Of a stretch of 56,480 bases of DNA, positions 31,104 through 39,516 are shown one piece after another. Under the pieces are notes generated by a model. That model did not search any database. It worked only from the letters and a program-made list of their open reading frames with translations, and had not been told where the DNA came from. A program made the translations under genes and the position numbers. The stretch spans positions 1 to 56,480 of IMG/VR virus record IMGVR_UViG_3300022200_000053; one strand, given 5' to 3'. Every line of letters starts with the position of its first letter. Within the stretch, counting starts at the first letter, position 1. The DNA comes from a virus.

Positions 31104-31295
31104 ATGATTAAAATCCTCAACTGTTTCAAATCACTCTTCAAGAAACGAACTGAGTATTATGTGAAGATTGATAATTCTGGTGCTTCTACTGCGATGAATA
31201 TGTTGGATTACTTTATGTCTTCAGAAGGACAAGAAGAACTCAAAAAGACCAAAGAGTTCTATATGAAATACAAAAACATTCCACTGAAGGATTAA
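31104..31295 (+). CDS. Small basic protein
   Basis: A 63-residue protein, MIKILNCFKSLFKKRTEYYV..., with an amphipathic basic start. No family recognised. The following 128 nt hold C- and A-rich sequence and no further gene. Confidence 0.55.
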   Translation: MIKILNCFKSLFKKRTEYYVKIDNSGASTAMNMLDYFMSSEGQEELKKTKEFYMKYKNIPLKD

Positions 31296-31423
31296 AGCCT
31301 AGTAGTCCACAGTCCAGGTTTGAAGGACCCCCCCCTGGTGCAGTCGAGACCGCTCTTGATTACGACGCCACTCAAACGGATTGCATCCCTGTTCACCTCT
31401 CCTAATGAAAACAACTTATCATC

Positions 31424-31720
31424 ATGAAAGGTTTTAATTCAACAAAGCAATCCACCCGCTCTTCTTCCTATTGGGTTGCATCTTACACAAAAGATAACGA
31501 AGATGAACCACTTGGTATCCACAAGAAAGTTTTGTCTTATAAACCAGGGCAAGACAAAGAAGCTTTGATGACTAAGTACTGTCACTCACTTATGAAACTT
31601 AATCCACACGTATGGGAAGTCTTGGTGCACCAGGGGCCATCTGAGATTCCGAACTCAGGTGATCAGATCGTGATCAGACTATCCCGTGAACCCTTCAAGG
31701 GATGCTCTGAACTGAGGTAA
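31424..31720 (+). CDS. Small protein of unknown function
   Basis: A 98-residue protein (SSYWVASYTKDNEDEPLGIH; DQIVIRLSREPFKGCSELR), probably alpha/beta. Just upstream of family C copy 3. Unknown. Confidence 0.6.
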   Translation: MKGFNSTKQSTRSSSYWVASYTKDNEDEPLGIHKKVLSYKPGQDKEALMTKYCHSLMKLNPHVWEVLVHQGPSEIPNSGDQIVIRLSREPFKGCSELR

Positions 31721-31725
31721 ATTAT

Positions 31726-31752
31726 GGACCTGAGCATGTCCTTAAACTGCTC
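31726..31752 (+). repeat. Family C pseudoknot, copy 3 (covariant)
   Basis: GGAC/GTCC (31726-31729/31738-31741) replaces CGTC/GACG, and GAGCA/TGCTC (31732-31736/31748-31752) replaces GGGCA/TGCCC. Both helices are kept by paired changes, which is the best evidence for the fold. Confidence 0.9.
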
Positions 31753-31783
31753 ATTAGTTTTCTTTATCATTCAACTCAACATC

Positions 31784-32545
31784 ATGAAGCTCCTCAAGTT
31801 TTCCACAGGCAACGGTAAGCTTAAGAATCGTTTGATCTTTAACCTACCAGCTGGTTATGCTTGTCCGCATGCTGGTGTATGCAAGACAATGGCTGACCGC
31901 ACTACAGGCTTGATCACTGATCTACCTCAGTACAACGGCACTGATGCAGCTGAGTACCGTTGCTTTGCTGCCATGGCAGAGACACGTCCTACTGTGCGTC
32001 AAGCTCGCTGGCACAACTGGGATCTCATCCGTGAAACCATGTACATGGATGGTGACCAGGCAACACTGATCCATGACCTGATTGAGCTTTCACTACTGGC
32101 ACAACCTAAGCGTGATCTCATTCGTATCCACGAGAGTGGTGACTACTGGACAGAGAACTACATGAAGGCCTGGATCCTTACAGCACAAGAGCATCCCGAC
32201 ATCAACTTCTACAGCTACACGAAGTCTCTTGGGATGTGGTACCAGCTGAAAGATCTGATGCCATCCAACTTTTATCTCACCGCATCATGCGGTGGGACAC
32301 TTGACTACTTGATCCCTAAGTATCCTGAGGTGTTCCAGCGTGTGGCATATGTTGTGTACACAGAAGAAGAGGCGGTAGAACGTGGGCTCTCTGTGGACCA
32401 TGATGACAGTCACTGCCTTGGTGACAAGCCTTTCGCACTCTTGGTCCATGGTTCCCAACGGGCTGGCTCTGATGCAATGGCTGCATTAACAAAACGCAAG
32501 AAAGAAGGCAAGTTTGTTGGCTATGGCGCATCCAACAAAAAATAA
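31784..32545 (+). CDS. GP88-like phage protein
   Basis: A 253-residue protein from ATG 31784; the in-frame ATG at 31724 lies inside the family C element. LIFNLPAGYACPHAGVCKTM, DLIRIHESGDYWTENYMKAW and INFYSYTKS match the Gene product 88 family of phages (Cys cluster at the start, R-H-SGD motif, then SYTKS). The role of this family is not established. Confidence 0.75.
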   Translation: MKLLKFSTGNGKLKNRLIFNLPAGYACPHAGVCKTMADRTTGLITDLPQYNGTDAAEYRCFAAMAETRPTVRQARWHNWDLIRETMYMDGDQATLIHDLIELSLLAQPKRDLIRIHESGDYWTENYMKAWILTAQEHPDINFYSYTKSLGMWYQLKDLMPSNFYLTASCGGTLDYLIPKYPEVFQRVAYVVYTEEEAVERGLSVDHDDSHCLGDKPFALLVHGSQRAGSDAMAALTKRKKEGKFVGYGASNKK

Positions 32546-32560
32546 TCTGTAGACCCTTGC

Positions 32561-32606
32561 GGATCAGATGGGATGACGTAACATGCAACCGTCTTTCATC
32601 TGATCC
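32561..32606 (+). other. 10-bp hairpin touching a start codon
   Basis: GGATCAGATG (32561-32570) pairs perfectly with CATCTGATCC (32597-32606), and an inner GACG/CGTC pair is possible. ATG 32609 follows after 2 nt. There is no SD, so the helix may gate initiation. Confidence 0.75.
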
Positions 32607-32608
32607 CA

Positions 32609-32842
32609 ATGTCTTATGTCATTGCTTGCTGGCGGTGGGGTACACCACATGCCATTACTGCCAACAAAGAAAGCAATAAGTTTGAGTTGATTCCACTAGA
32701 CTCTGATGTAGCTTTAAATAAGATCTTTTCCCATCCGTATCGTGCGGGTGCCCAACAGATCTTGACGTGGATCAACGACAACGATGAAGACCTCTCAGGT
32801 AAAGAACTCCAAGTTTGCGATGAAAGCCAGTTCCGCAAATGA
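32609..32842 (+). CDS. Small protein overlapping the polymerase start
   Basis: A 77-residue protein (MSYVIACWRWGTPHAITANK). Its 3' end overlaps the polymerase gene by 23 nt. Unknown function; probably cotranslated with it. Confidence 0.6.
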   Translation: MSYVIACWRWGTPHAITANKESNKFELIPLDSDVALNKIFSHPYRAGAQQILTWINDNDEDLSGKELQVCDESQFRK

Positions 32843-34643
32843 TAAATGGCTAGTGTTCGACCTTGAGAGTGATGGACTGTATGATGTGGCTACCAAAATC
32901 CACTGCATTGTTATCCATGACATTACAGCCGAACAAACTTTTAGTTATGGGCCTGATTGCATTGCTGATGCTATTGATCATCTGGCAACCGCTGATGTTT
33001 TAATAGGGCATAATCTGATTTTTTTCGATCTTCCTGTCCTGCAAAAGCTGCATTCATTTGTCAGCAAAGCACGCATCATTGACACACTCATCTGCACACG
33101 ACTCATCTGGCCCAAAGAAAAACTCTATGACCTTGACATCGAACAATATCCGCAGGTTCCAAAGAATCTACGTGGATCCGCATCACTTAAGGCCTGGGGA
33201 TGGCGCTTGGCCGATCATAAGATCAGCTTCAAAGACTTCTCCGAATATTCTCAGGAGATGCTGGAGTACTGTATCCAGGACGTTAATGTCACAACAAAAC
33301 TTTGGAGGCACATCTCCAAGGAGAACTATCCGGAATCAGCTCTTAAGTTGGAGCACGACTTTGCACTGGCAATTAACAAACAAATTAGAGCAGGTGTTCC
33401 TTTTGATGTGGATGCATGTATTGATCTCGTGGATGATCTACGAGCAAAACAAACACAGCTTGAAGCACAATTAAAAGATATTTTTCCTCCAATCGAACAC
33501 AGGTCTTGGTTTACACCCAGGGTCAACAACAAAACGCGTGGCTATGTTAAAGGAGTCCCTTTTGAAAAGATCAGCCACGAAGAGTTCAATCCTGGATCTC
33601 GTCAGCAAATTATTGATCGACTTAAGGCTAAGTACGGATGGGAACCAACGAAAACAACTGCGAAAGGAAATCCAAGCATTGATGATGAAGTGTTAGAACA
33701 GCTGCCTTACCCCGAGGCCAAACCTCTGGCAGAATATATGCTCATCCAGAAACGCCTTGGTCAGATTGCTGATGGAAACAATGCTTGGCTCAAGTTGGTT
33801 AATAACGATACTGGTCGAATGCACGGTGACGTTGTTACTTCTGGTTGTATCACTGGTCGCTGTGCTCACCGCAACCCCAACATGGGCCAGGTTCCAGCGG
33901 GCTATTCACCGTACGGCAAAGAATGTCGGTCGTTGTTTCATGCGCCACAAGGATGGGACATGATTGGTATCGATGCCAAAGCATTGGAGCTTAGATGCTT
34001 GGCTGGATACCTTGCCCTATGGGATGGCGGTGAGTATGCACGTGTTGTTACTAATCCAGAGATTGATATTCACGAATACAACAGGTCAATGTTTGATGTG
34101 CCAACTAGGGATATTTCAAAACGTTTATTATACGCTGTTCTATACGGGGCTGGTTATTTAAAGGCTGGTAGCATTGTGGATCCGAATGAAAAAGATGAAG
34201 AAACACTGCGTCAATTAGGAAAAACTGCAATCAATTCATTCATGAAAGGGGTACCAGCATTGAAGAAATTAAAGCAGCAGATTGAAGATAACATTGCGAA
34301 TCGTAATCATTTAATTGGATTAGATCGACGCATTCTTTATTGCAGGTCTGCATTCAAAGGATTGAATGTGTTGTTGCAATCAGCAGGTGCAATCCTTATG
34401 AAGCAAGTTGTCATCAACATCCATGAGAACATTGAGTCTGCCCTGTCTTTGCCCCATGGGCAGGGTTGGGAACAGGTACTTATGGTGCACGATGAAGTAG
34501 AAATCGTTTGCAAACCTCAATACACAAAAGTTATTAAAGAACAAGCAATGATAGCTTTTCCTCAAGCGCAAGAATTTTTTGGTTTCTTGTGTCCCATTGA
34601 AGGAGATGCTAGGGTAGGTCACACTTGGTACGACGTGCATTGA
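32820..34643 (+). CDS. polA: Family A DNA polymerase (T7-like) with 3'-5' exonuclease
   Basis: A 607-residue protein from ATG 32820 (ATG 32784 is also in frame). Exonuclease motifs are FDLESDGL (Asp14, Glu16), IGHNLIFFDLP and YCIQDVNVT. Polymerase motif A is DMIGIDAKALELRCLAGY, motif B is RDISKRLLYAVLYGAGY, and motif C is LMVHDEVEIVC. All metal-binding acidic residues are present, so an active proofreading replicase is expected. The size is smaller than T7 gp5 (704). Primase-helicase and SSB are encoded elsewhere in the window. Confidence 0.95.
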   Translation: MKASSANDKWLVFDLESDGLYDVATKIHCIVIHDITAEQTFSYGPDCIADAIDHLATADVLIGHNLIFFDLPVLQKLHSFVSKARIIDTLICTRLIWPKEKLYDLDIEQYPQVPKNLRGSASLKAWGWRLADHKISFKDFSEYSQEMLEYCIQDVNVTTKLWRHISKENYPESALKLEHDFALAINKQIRAGVPFDVDACIDLVDDLRAKQTQLEAQLKDIFPPIEHRSWFTPRVNNKTRGYVKGVPFEKISHEEFNPGSRQQIIDRLKAKYGWEPTKTTAKGNPSIDDEVLEQLPYPEAKPLAEYMLIQKRLGQIADGNNAWLKLVNNDTGRMHGDVVTSGCITGRCAHRNPNMGQVPAGYSPYGKECRSLFHAPQGWDMIGIDAKALELRCLAGYLALWDGGEYARVVTNPEIDIHEYNRSMFDVPTRDISKRLLYAVLYGAGYLKAGSIVDPNEKDEETLRQLGKTAINSFMKGVPALKKLKQQIEDNIANRNHLIGLDRRILYCRSAFKGLNVLLQSAGAILMKQVVINIHENIESALSLPHGQGWEQVLMVHDEVEIVCKPQYTKVIKEQAMIAFPQAQEFFGFLCPIEGDARVGHTWYDVH

Positions 34644-34644
34644 A

Positions 34645-35142
34645 ATGGGCTACCACATTTATTTGAAACCTTTACCAAGCAAAGAAATGTTGCACAGAAT
34701 TTTGCAATATGAAAAAGAAACTGGATATCTTTACTGGAAAAAAACTGGAAAACTTGTAAAAGCCTGCGCTAAAGATTTGGAGAATAAATATAAACGAATA
34801 ATGATTGATAAAGAACATTACGTATTACATCGCATTATCTATCAAATGCATTATGTGGATTTGAAAACAGATGAAGTAATTGATCACATTGATAGGAATA
34901 AACAAAACAATAGAATTGAAAACTTAAGAAAAGTTAATGTTTTTATTAATAATCAAAACCAGGGAAATCGCAAAAACAATACATCTGGATATAAAGGAGT
35001 TTCTTGGTCAAAGCAAAAACAAAAGTGGCGTGCAACAATCACAGTTAAAAGAAAACATAAAACGCTTGGATTTTTTACTACCAAAGAAGAAGCTTTTGAA
35101 TGTTACAAAAAAGCTAAACAAGCATTTCACTCTTGCGTTTGA
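34645..35142 (+). CDS. HNH homing endonuclease with AP2 domain
   Basis: A 165-residue protein. An HNH core (VLHRIIYQMHYV ... EVIDHIDRNKQNNRIENLR) is followed by an AP2/ERF-like DNA-binding domain (SGYKGVSWSKQKQKWRATI ... LGFFTTKEEAFECYKKA). This pairing is typical of homing endonucleases. It starts 1 nt after the polymerase stop and is visibly A-rich compared with the genes on both sides, which suggests recent insertion. Confidence 0.9.
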   Translation: MGYHIYLKPLPSKEMLHRILQYEKETGYLYWKKTGKLVKACAKDLENKYKRIMIDKEHYVLHRIIYQMHYVDLKTDEVIDHIDRNKQNNRIENLRKVNVFINNQNQGNRKNNTSGYKGVSWSKQKQKWRATITVKRKHKTLGFFTTKEEAFECYKKAKQAFHSCV

Positions 35143-35187
35143 AAACCACTCTCGAGTAGGATCTGACTGGAGCCAGACCCACTAACA

Positions 35188-35367
35188 ATGGACCTTGAAC
35201 CAAAAAACTTTATTAACATTCAACCATCAACATTAAAGATTGTATGCCCCAAACATGGAACGCATTCTCAATATATTGAAAGCACAATCCAAGGTCATGA
35301 GGGTTATTGGTGCATGATCTGTTGGCTGGAAACTCTTGGTGATTCACTTCCCGTTGTAAAAGAATGA
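35188..35367 (+). CDS. Small zinc-finger-like protein
   Basis: A 59-residue ORF. CPKHGTHSQYIESTI ... YWCMICWLE gives a CxxH...CxxC set of ligands, probably one zinc site. No family recognised. Followed by family C copy 4. Confidence 0.6.
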   Translation: MDLEPKNFINIQPSTLKIVCPKHGTHSQYIESTIQGHEGYWCMICWLETLGDSLPVVKE

Positions 35368-35371
35368 TTAC

Positions 35372-35399
35372 ACGTCCTAAGCATGACGTTAAACTGCTT
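35372..35399 (+). repeat. Family C pseudoknot, copy 4 (covariant)
   Basis: ACGTC/GACGT (35372-35376/35385-35389) interleaved with AAGCA/TGCTT (35379-35383/35395-35399). The A-T pair at the top of helix 2 replaces G-C by a double change. It precedes the SSB-like gene. Confidence 0.88.
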
Positions 35400-35420
35400 T
35401 AACACCTAACATCTGATTTC

Positions 35421-36242
35421 ATGAATTACGTTGACGCATGCGCTGTCCTCAACGAAAATCCTCGTGAGGTATACACCAGTGCAACATCATCCAATCTGTG
35501 TGCAGAAGTAATCCTGCCTCCGGTTGGTAACAAAGCATCAACTCAACTCACGCTTCATGTTTATGGAAAATCTTGTGAGAAGTTCAAAGATCTCACCAAA
35601 GGAACCCGTGTGTACATTCACGGCTCCAAGTTACGTCACGATCTCGACACCAAAACGCATTCGCTTCATGGAGGAATTATTGTTCCGGTTACAGAAGCAT
35701 TCCCAGTCTTCAATGATGTCATCCTTACTGGACGTTGTGTAAAGGATATTGATGAATCTGATCCCCGGTCCTTCAGGACCACAGGGGAAGGTTTGATGAT
35801 TTGTAACCAGACTCTTGCTGTTAATACTGGTCGCAATCAATCAGATCTTTTCAACTTTTCTGCAATCAATACAGTGCAAGATAAGTTGAACCAGGCTGAG
35901 CTTCTTGCTAACTTCACACGTAAAGGAACCGGTCTTACAATCCGTGGTCGTCTTGTTACAGATGCATGGGTTGATAAGGACACTAAAGAGCGCAGGACCA
36001 ACGTCAAGATTCAGTTGGTGCAGATGACCCTGGCACCTAAGGCCAGTGGTGAATCTCAAACAAAACCTGTGGGATCCAGGACTCAGCAATCCTCGCCAGA
36101 GGAGAGTGCTAGTCTGTGGGGAGGAAAGACAACTGATGAATCCCCTGATCCTTGGAACCAAGCATCGGGTGGTGGTCTTCCTGATCTCCCTGGCCAGTAC
36201 GGCTCCGCACCCAGCTTTGACTCAGACGAACCTCCCTTTTGA
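35421..36242 (+). CDS. ssb: Single-stranded DNA-binding protein, two OB folds
   Basis: A 273-residue protein. Two beta-rich regions (about residues 10-95 and 97-200) each look like an OB fold: TQLTLHVYGKSCEKFKDLTK, GTRVYIHG and NDVILTGRCVKDI, GTGLTIRGRLVTDAWVDK. A disordered Ser/Gly/Pro linker ends in DSDEPPF, the acidic-aromatic tip used by SSBs to recruit partners. It lies just behind the DNA polymerase. Fused OB folds are larger than bacterial SSB (about 170). Confidence 0.8.
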   Translation: MNYVDACAVLNENPREVYTSATSSNLCAEVILPPVGNKASTQLTLHVYGKSCEKFKDLTKGTRVYIHGSKLRHDLDTKTHSLHGGIIVPVTEAFPVFNDVILTGRCVKDIDESDPRSFRTTGEGLMICNQTLAVNTGRNQSDLFNFSAINTVQDKLNQAELLANFTRKGTGLTIRGRLVTDAWVDKDTKERRTNVKIQLVQMTLAPKASGESQTKPVGSRTQQSSPEESASLWGGKTTDESPDPWNQASGGGLPDLPGQYGSAPSFDSDEPPF

Positions 36243-36247
36243 GCATC

Positions 36248-36502
36248 ATGCCAATCAACGTTGAAATTCAAGACAATCAAATGTCTTTACGTGATGCCAT
36301 TGCCTACGAGTTTTACATGGACAACCTTACCGGCTACATGGAGAACTGGAGGAAAGAAAATGAAGAAGAACGTGAAGACATTGCCGTTGCTCTTGCAAAA
36401 CTTGCAGTAGCTGCCTTTGCAGTTGCTGATGTTTTTTGCGTAACACGTGATGACATTGTGAACAAAGAAACAACACAAGAAGCTAATGACACCGACGCAT
36501 GA
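36248..36502 (+). CDS. Small acidic helical protein
   Basis: An 84-residue protein (MENWRKENEEEREDIAVALA ... AFAVADVFCVTRDDIV), acidic and helical. It overlaps the next gene by 17 nt. Unknown function. Confidence 0.6.
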   Translation: MPINVEIQDNQMSLRDAIAYEFYMDNLTGYMENWRKENEEEREDIAVALAKLAVAAFAVADVFCVTRDDIVNKETTQEANDTDA

Positions 36503-36728
36503 TCAGTTCACTCTCCTTTACGAGGATGAGCACACCAAAGTTCTTTATGAATTTAAAGGTGTTGTTGCAGATGATGTCATTACGCACATCATTGATTTCT
36601 TAAAAGGCTGTGGCTATTGCGAGCACTCTATTTATTCAGTGATGCAAGATGCAGCCGAAGCTTATTTTGAAGCTCAGCAACCATTAAGATTTCCTGCACA
36701 ACAGGATGATCTCATTGGTCTCGACTGA
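36486..36728 (+). CDS. Small acidic protein
   Basis: An 80-residue acidic protein (LLYEDEHTKVLYEFKGVVAD). Followed directly by family C copy 5. Unknown. Confidence 0.6.
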   Translation: MTPTHDQFTLLYEDEHTKVLYEFKGVVADDVITHIIDFLKGCGYCEHSIYSVMQDAAEAYFEAQQPLRFPAQQDDLIGLD

Positions 36729-36732
36729 TAAT

Positions 36733-36760
36733 ACGTCCTGGGCATGACGTTAAACTGCCC
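36733..36760 (+). repeat. Family C pseudoknot, copy 5
   Basis: ACGTC/GACGT (36733-36737/36746-36750) interleaved with GGGCA/TGCCC (36740-36744/36756-36760). All Watson-Crick; the reference copy of the family. Confidence 0.9.
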
Positions 36761-36782
36761 ATCACCAAACTACGAACAGACT

Positions 36783-37802
36783 ATGACCAGCTCCGTGACT
36801 ACTAAGAAAAACACTTCGCTTGCAACACGTGGCCTTGATTCCTTCAAGCTTTTTCAATCCAAAGAATTTGTCTCGGGATACCAAAATCTCGTTACCATCC
36901 AGCCACTCAATAAGTCCAAGGTACGGGGTTGGTTCGTGCGGAAGTCAGACCTTGACACTTGTGGATGGAGTGCCACTGAAGATCAATTTGCTGACGGTTC
37001 TGTTCTCTGGAACTACAAGCAAACTTTTGGTATGGCTCCCAATACTTCAGTGGAAGAAGGGCTCAATTTCGTTGAGCCTCGCATTCAAATCCTTTTACGT
37101 TCTCCCCTCATGGTTGAGGAGACCACCGGGATGCGACAAGTGATTGGCACCTTTGATGACCCAGAGGTGAAACAGATGTTTGAGAACGATAAGGTTGCGG
37201 CTGATCTCTCCAACAGCAAAGGTGAGATGTATAAGCGTAAGTATGGTGTGCGTACTAAGTATCTGGTCTACATTCTGACCAAGGACAATAAGCGTGCACA
37301 TAAGATCCCGATGGTGCTTACTATCAAGGGGCTAAACGGTACAGACATCTCGGACAAGATCAAACTATACGAGAAGGAAATGTCCAAGTGCCTTAGCAAA
37401 GCACTGGATTCTGAAGTGCCTCTGGCATTCAACGAAAAGTTTTATGCCACCACAGTGTTTGCTCCTGTGCTTGCTAATGAGATGCGTGGTGCAAACAACG
37501 TTGAGATCTGTGCTATCGAATCGTTCGAGATCCCTGATTATTCAACGCAAGAAGCTGCGATCGAATCGCTGAGTCGTCTTTCGATCCCCGATGAAGATCG
37601 TGAGTCTACCTGGAAGTATCAAGATATGTTCCAGGACTACATCAACATCCATGCTAAGCAGGATGCAGACAAGCTTGGTGGTGCCTATGGCATCAAGCAA
37701 GGTGTTGAGATTTTGCCCGTGGCTCGCTCCACGGATGCAGTTGACGTGAAAGCACTGCCTGCCCGTGATCCCCTGACTGGAGAGGACGATTCACTCCTCT
37801 GA
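36783..37802 (+). CDS. Conserved protein, possibly DUF5895-like
   Basis: A 339-residue soluble protein. It starts at ATG 36783, because the earlier in-frame ATG 36744 belongs to the family C pseudoknot. FQSKEFVSGYQNLVTIQPLN near the start, and VRTKYLVYILTKDNKRAHKI with LVYILTK in the middle, recall DUF5895 proteins of cyanobacteria and their phages. Its place after SSB and before a Gp157-like protein suggests a DNA-replication or recombination role. No catalytic motif is visible. Confidence 0.5.
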   Translation: MTSSVTTKKNTSLATRGLDSFKLFQSKEFVSGYQNLVTIQPLNKSKVRGWFVRKSDLDTCGWSATEDQFADGSVLWNYKQTFGMAPNTSVEEGLNFVEPRIQILLRSPLMVEETTGMRQVIGTFDDPEVKQMFENDKVAADLSNSKGEMYKRKYGVRTKYLVYILTKDNKRAHKIPMVLTIKGLNGTDISDKIKLYEKEMSKCLSKALDSEVPLAFNEKFYATTVFAPVLANEMRGANNVEICAIESFEIPDYSTQEAAIESLSRLSIPDEDRESTWKYQDMFQDYINIHAKQDADKLGGAYGIKQGVEILPVARSTDAVDVKALPARDPLTGEDDSLL

Positions 37803-38012
37803 TTGAGCTGGGAGCTGATGTGAGAATTGTCCTTGCATCAGCTCCATTGCATCTTTGACCAATCCTTTAATTGCAATCTGCCGTGTTGCTGCGATCTTCG
37901 TAAGCAGCACGGCCATTTCTTTTACTTCTTCCAGGGAGGTAGATTCATTGATGGATCGAATAGTTTTTTCTTGCCAGAACAGATCTTCTGGTGACATTTC
38001 AAATTTGAGCAT
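37791..38012 (-). CDS. Small helical protein
   Basis: A 73-residue protein (EDLFWQEKTIRSINESTSLE) with a Gln-rich end. Its stop overlaps the convergent gene by 12 nt. It leaves a 166-nt divergent intergenic region (38013-38178) in which no clear promoter was assigned, only a TTGACA at 38154 too close to the ATG. Confidence 0.6.
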   Translation of the reverse strand: MLKFEMSPEDLFWQEKTIRSINESTSLEEVKEMAVLLTKIAATRQIAIKGLVKDAMELMQGQFSHQLPAQSEE

Positions 38013-38178
38013 GTTATTTAATTGTCTTTTGTTATTGTACTCGACCAGTTAAAACCATTTGAGATCTTTGTGTTGTGTTAAGAATTACACACAGACCGCG
38101 ACCTCCTCCCCTACACCCTGTTATGCTTGGTCGGTCGGCTGCACCAAGTATGCTTGACAACTCAACTCCATTCCAATC

Positions 38179-39117
38179 ATGTCCATCCAAACACAAACTG
38201 AACTCAACGCAGCGCAGGCGTCGATCTACTCGCAGACGAACATTACGCGTGCATACCAGGGCTTTGATGACACCGAGATTGCTGGCATTTATCTGCGAGG
38301 CGATCATTGTATTGTGGTGCGTCGCGATGGTAGTGAGCAGGCTTATGACCGTGAATTAATCAAGACCCAGTACAATACCTACACCTATCGACTGAAAGAT
38401 TTCTTTTCTTACCTTGGCCCTAATTATCGTGGCCCTAGTGTATGGCATAACAATGCTTACATTATGTTTAAGGGCTGGCATTACTCACACGCACTCGGAC
38501 ACTTGACATCCAATGCAAAACTTCAAGCTCACTGGGCTGACAAATTTATACATGTATCCGAACAACAAAAGCTTGTCCACCTGCTCCAGTCCGATCAGAC
38601 GGATCTTGGCCATCTGGTTGCACCAGACGGAATGCGGCTTCAGGGTCGGCCCATTGATCTTGACAGCGACATGGAAGGCGAACAGGCACCTGTCATGGGT
38701 GAACCTTGGTGTTCGTGTGGGTCGTATCAGCGTCAGCTCAGCAACTTATCTGACTTTGAGGCCGAAATCACAGGATTCAAACCCTGGTGCATCCACCTGA
38801 GCTGGTTCAACAAGTACCGTGAACTGCTGTGTAAACGCACCGAAGCACGGAACGCAAGCCCCAGTGGCACACCTGAGAAGTGCGTTGCCTGGTGGTTTGC
38901 TCCGCCTGCTGACCACATCAGCGATGGTCGTTTTGTACTTTTGTACACCAACTCAGGGGCACAAGCTCCACTGACTCACTGGCGTACCTACAAACCTAAG
39001 GAGATCTTTACGCAGCACGACGCATGGGATTTGTTCTTTAATATGTGTGATGCAGGCTACGTTCCATTCCCTGGTACTGCGCTGCCACAACTCAAGTCTG
39101 CTGTTAAGAAACAATGA
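38179..39117 (+). CDS. SWIM-type zinc-finger protein
   Basis: A 312-residue protein. C178 and C180 (WCSCGS) with C204 and H206 (WCIHLS) form a CxC-x23-CxH SWIM zinc finger, a module that binds DNA or proteins and is found in MuDR transposases, bacterial SNF2 ATPases and RAD51-paralogue partners. The N-terminal 170 residues (DDTEIAGIYLRGDHCIVVRR; AYIMFKGWHYSHALGHL) are not recognised. It overlaps the next gene by 4 nt. A role with replication DNA is an inference. Confidence 0.65.
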   Translation: MSIQTQTELNAAQASIYSQTNITRAYQGFDDTEIAGIYLRGDHCIVVRRDGSEQAYDRELIKTQYNTYTYRLKDFFSYLGPNYRGPSVWHNNAYIMFKGWHYSHALGHLTSNAKLQAHWADKFIHVSEQQKLVHLLQSDQTDLGHLVAPDGMRLQGRPIDLDSDMEGEQAPVMGEPWCSCGSYQRQLSNLSDFEAEITGFKPWCIHLSWFNKYRELLCKRTEARNASPSGTPEKCVAWWFAPPADHISDGRFVLLYTNSGAQAPLTHWRTYKPKEIFTQHDAWDLFFNMCDAGYVPFPGTALPQLKSAVKKQ

Positions 39118-39362
39118 CACCTAAACTTGATTATGTTCTGATATCAGATTTGTATGATTACACTTTAGGCTTGGTATCAAAACCATTTACCCAAATGCAA
39201 TTGCACAACAGCAAGTACACCATGAACCTTGAAGTTGACGAAGACACCTACTGGGGTCTTGTTAAGCTAGGTGCAGAGATTAAAACCGACTGTGAAACCT
39301 ATGCAGAAAACGTACTCCTCGGCCATGTGCAATCCGAGTTCGATAAACAAACTGAAGATTGA
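39114..39362 (+). CDS. Small acidic protein
   Basis: An 82-residue protein (YTLGLVSKPFTQMQLHNSKY). Coupled by ATGA overlap to the SWIM gene. Unknown. Confidence 0.6.
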   Translation: MTPKLDYVLISDLYDYTLGLVSKPFTQMQLHNSKYTMNLEVDEDTYWGLVKLGAEIKTDCETYAENVLLGHVQSEFDKQTED

Positions 39363-39516
39363 ATTCATCGAAGAAGATGATGGATCCGGTACCATCCACA
39401 TCGAGTGGGACGAGAAAGATCCAGATCTTCAATGGTGGACTGACCTTGGTGACGAAGGTCAAAAAACCTTTATACTTGATGCACTCCACAAAGCTTGTTC
39501 CAACCATGTCGATTGA
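39325..39516 (+). CDS. Small acidic conserved protein
   Basis: A 63-residue protein (LKIEFIEEDDGSGTIHIEWD, EKDPDLQWWTDLGDEGQKTF). I recall similar short proteins (IEFIEEDGSGTIHIEWDE) in cyanobacteria and cyanophages, with no known function. ATG 39325 lies inside the previous gene. Confidence 0.6.
   Translation: MCNPSSINKLKIEFIEEDDGSGTIHIEWDEKDPDLQWWTDLGDEGQKTFILDALHKACSNHVD

Noticed and set aside
25580-36760. preQ1-I riboswitch
   Set aside because: The pseudoknot topology is similar, but the conserved loop bases and the A-rich tail sequence do not match.
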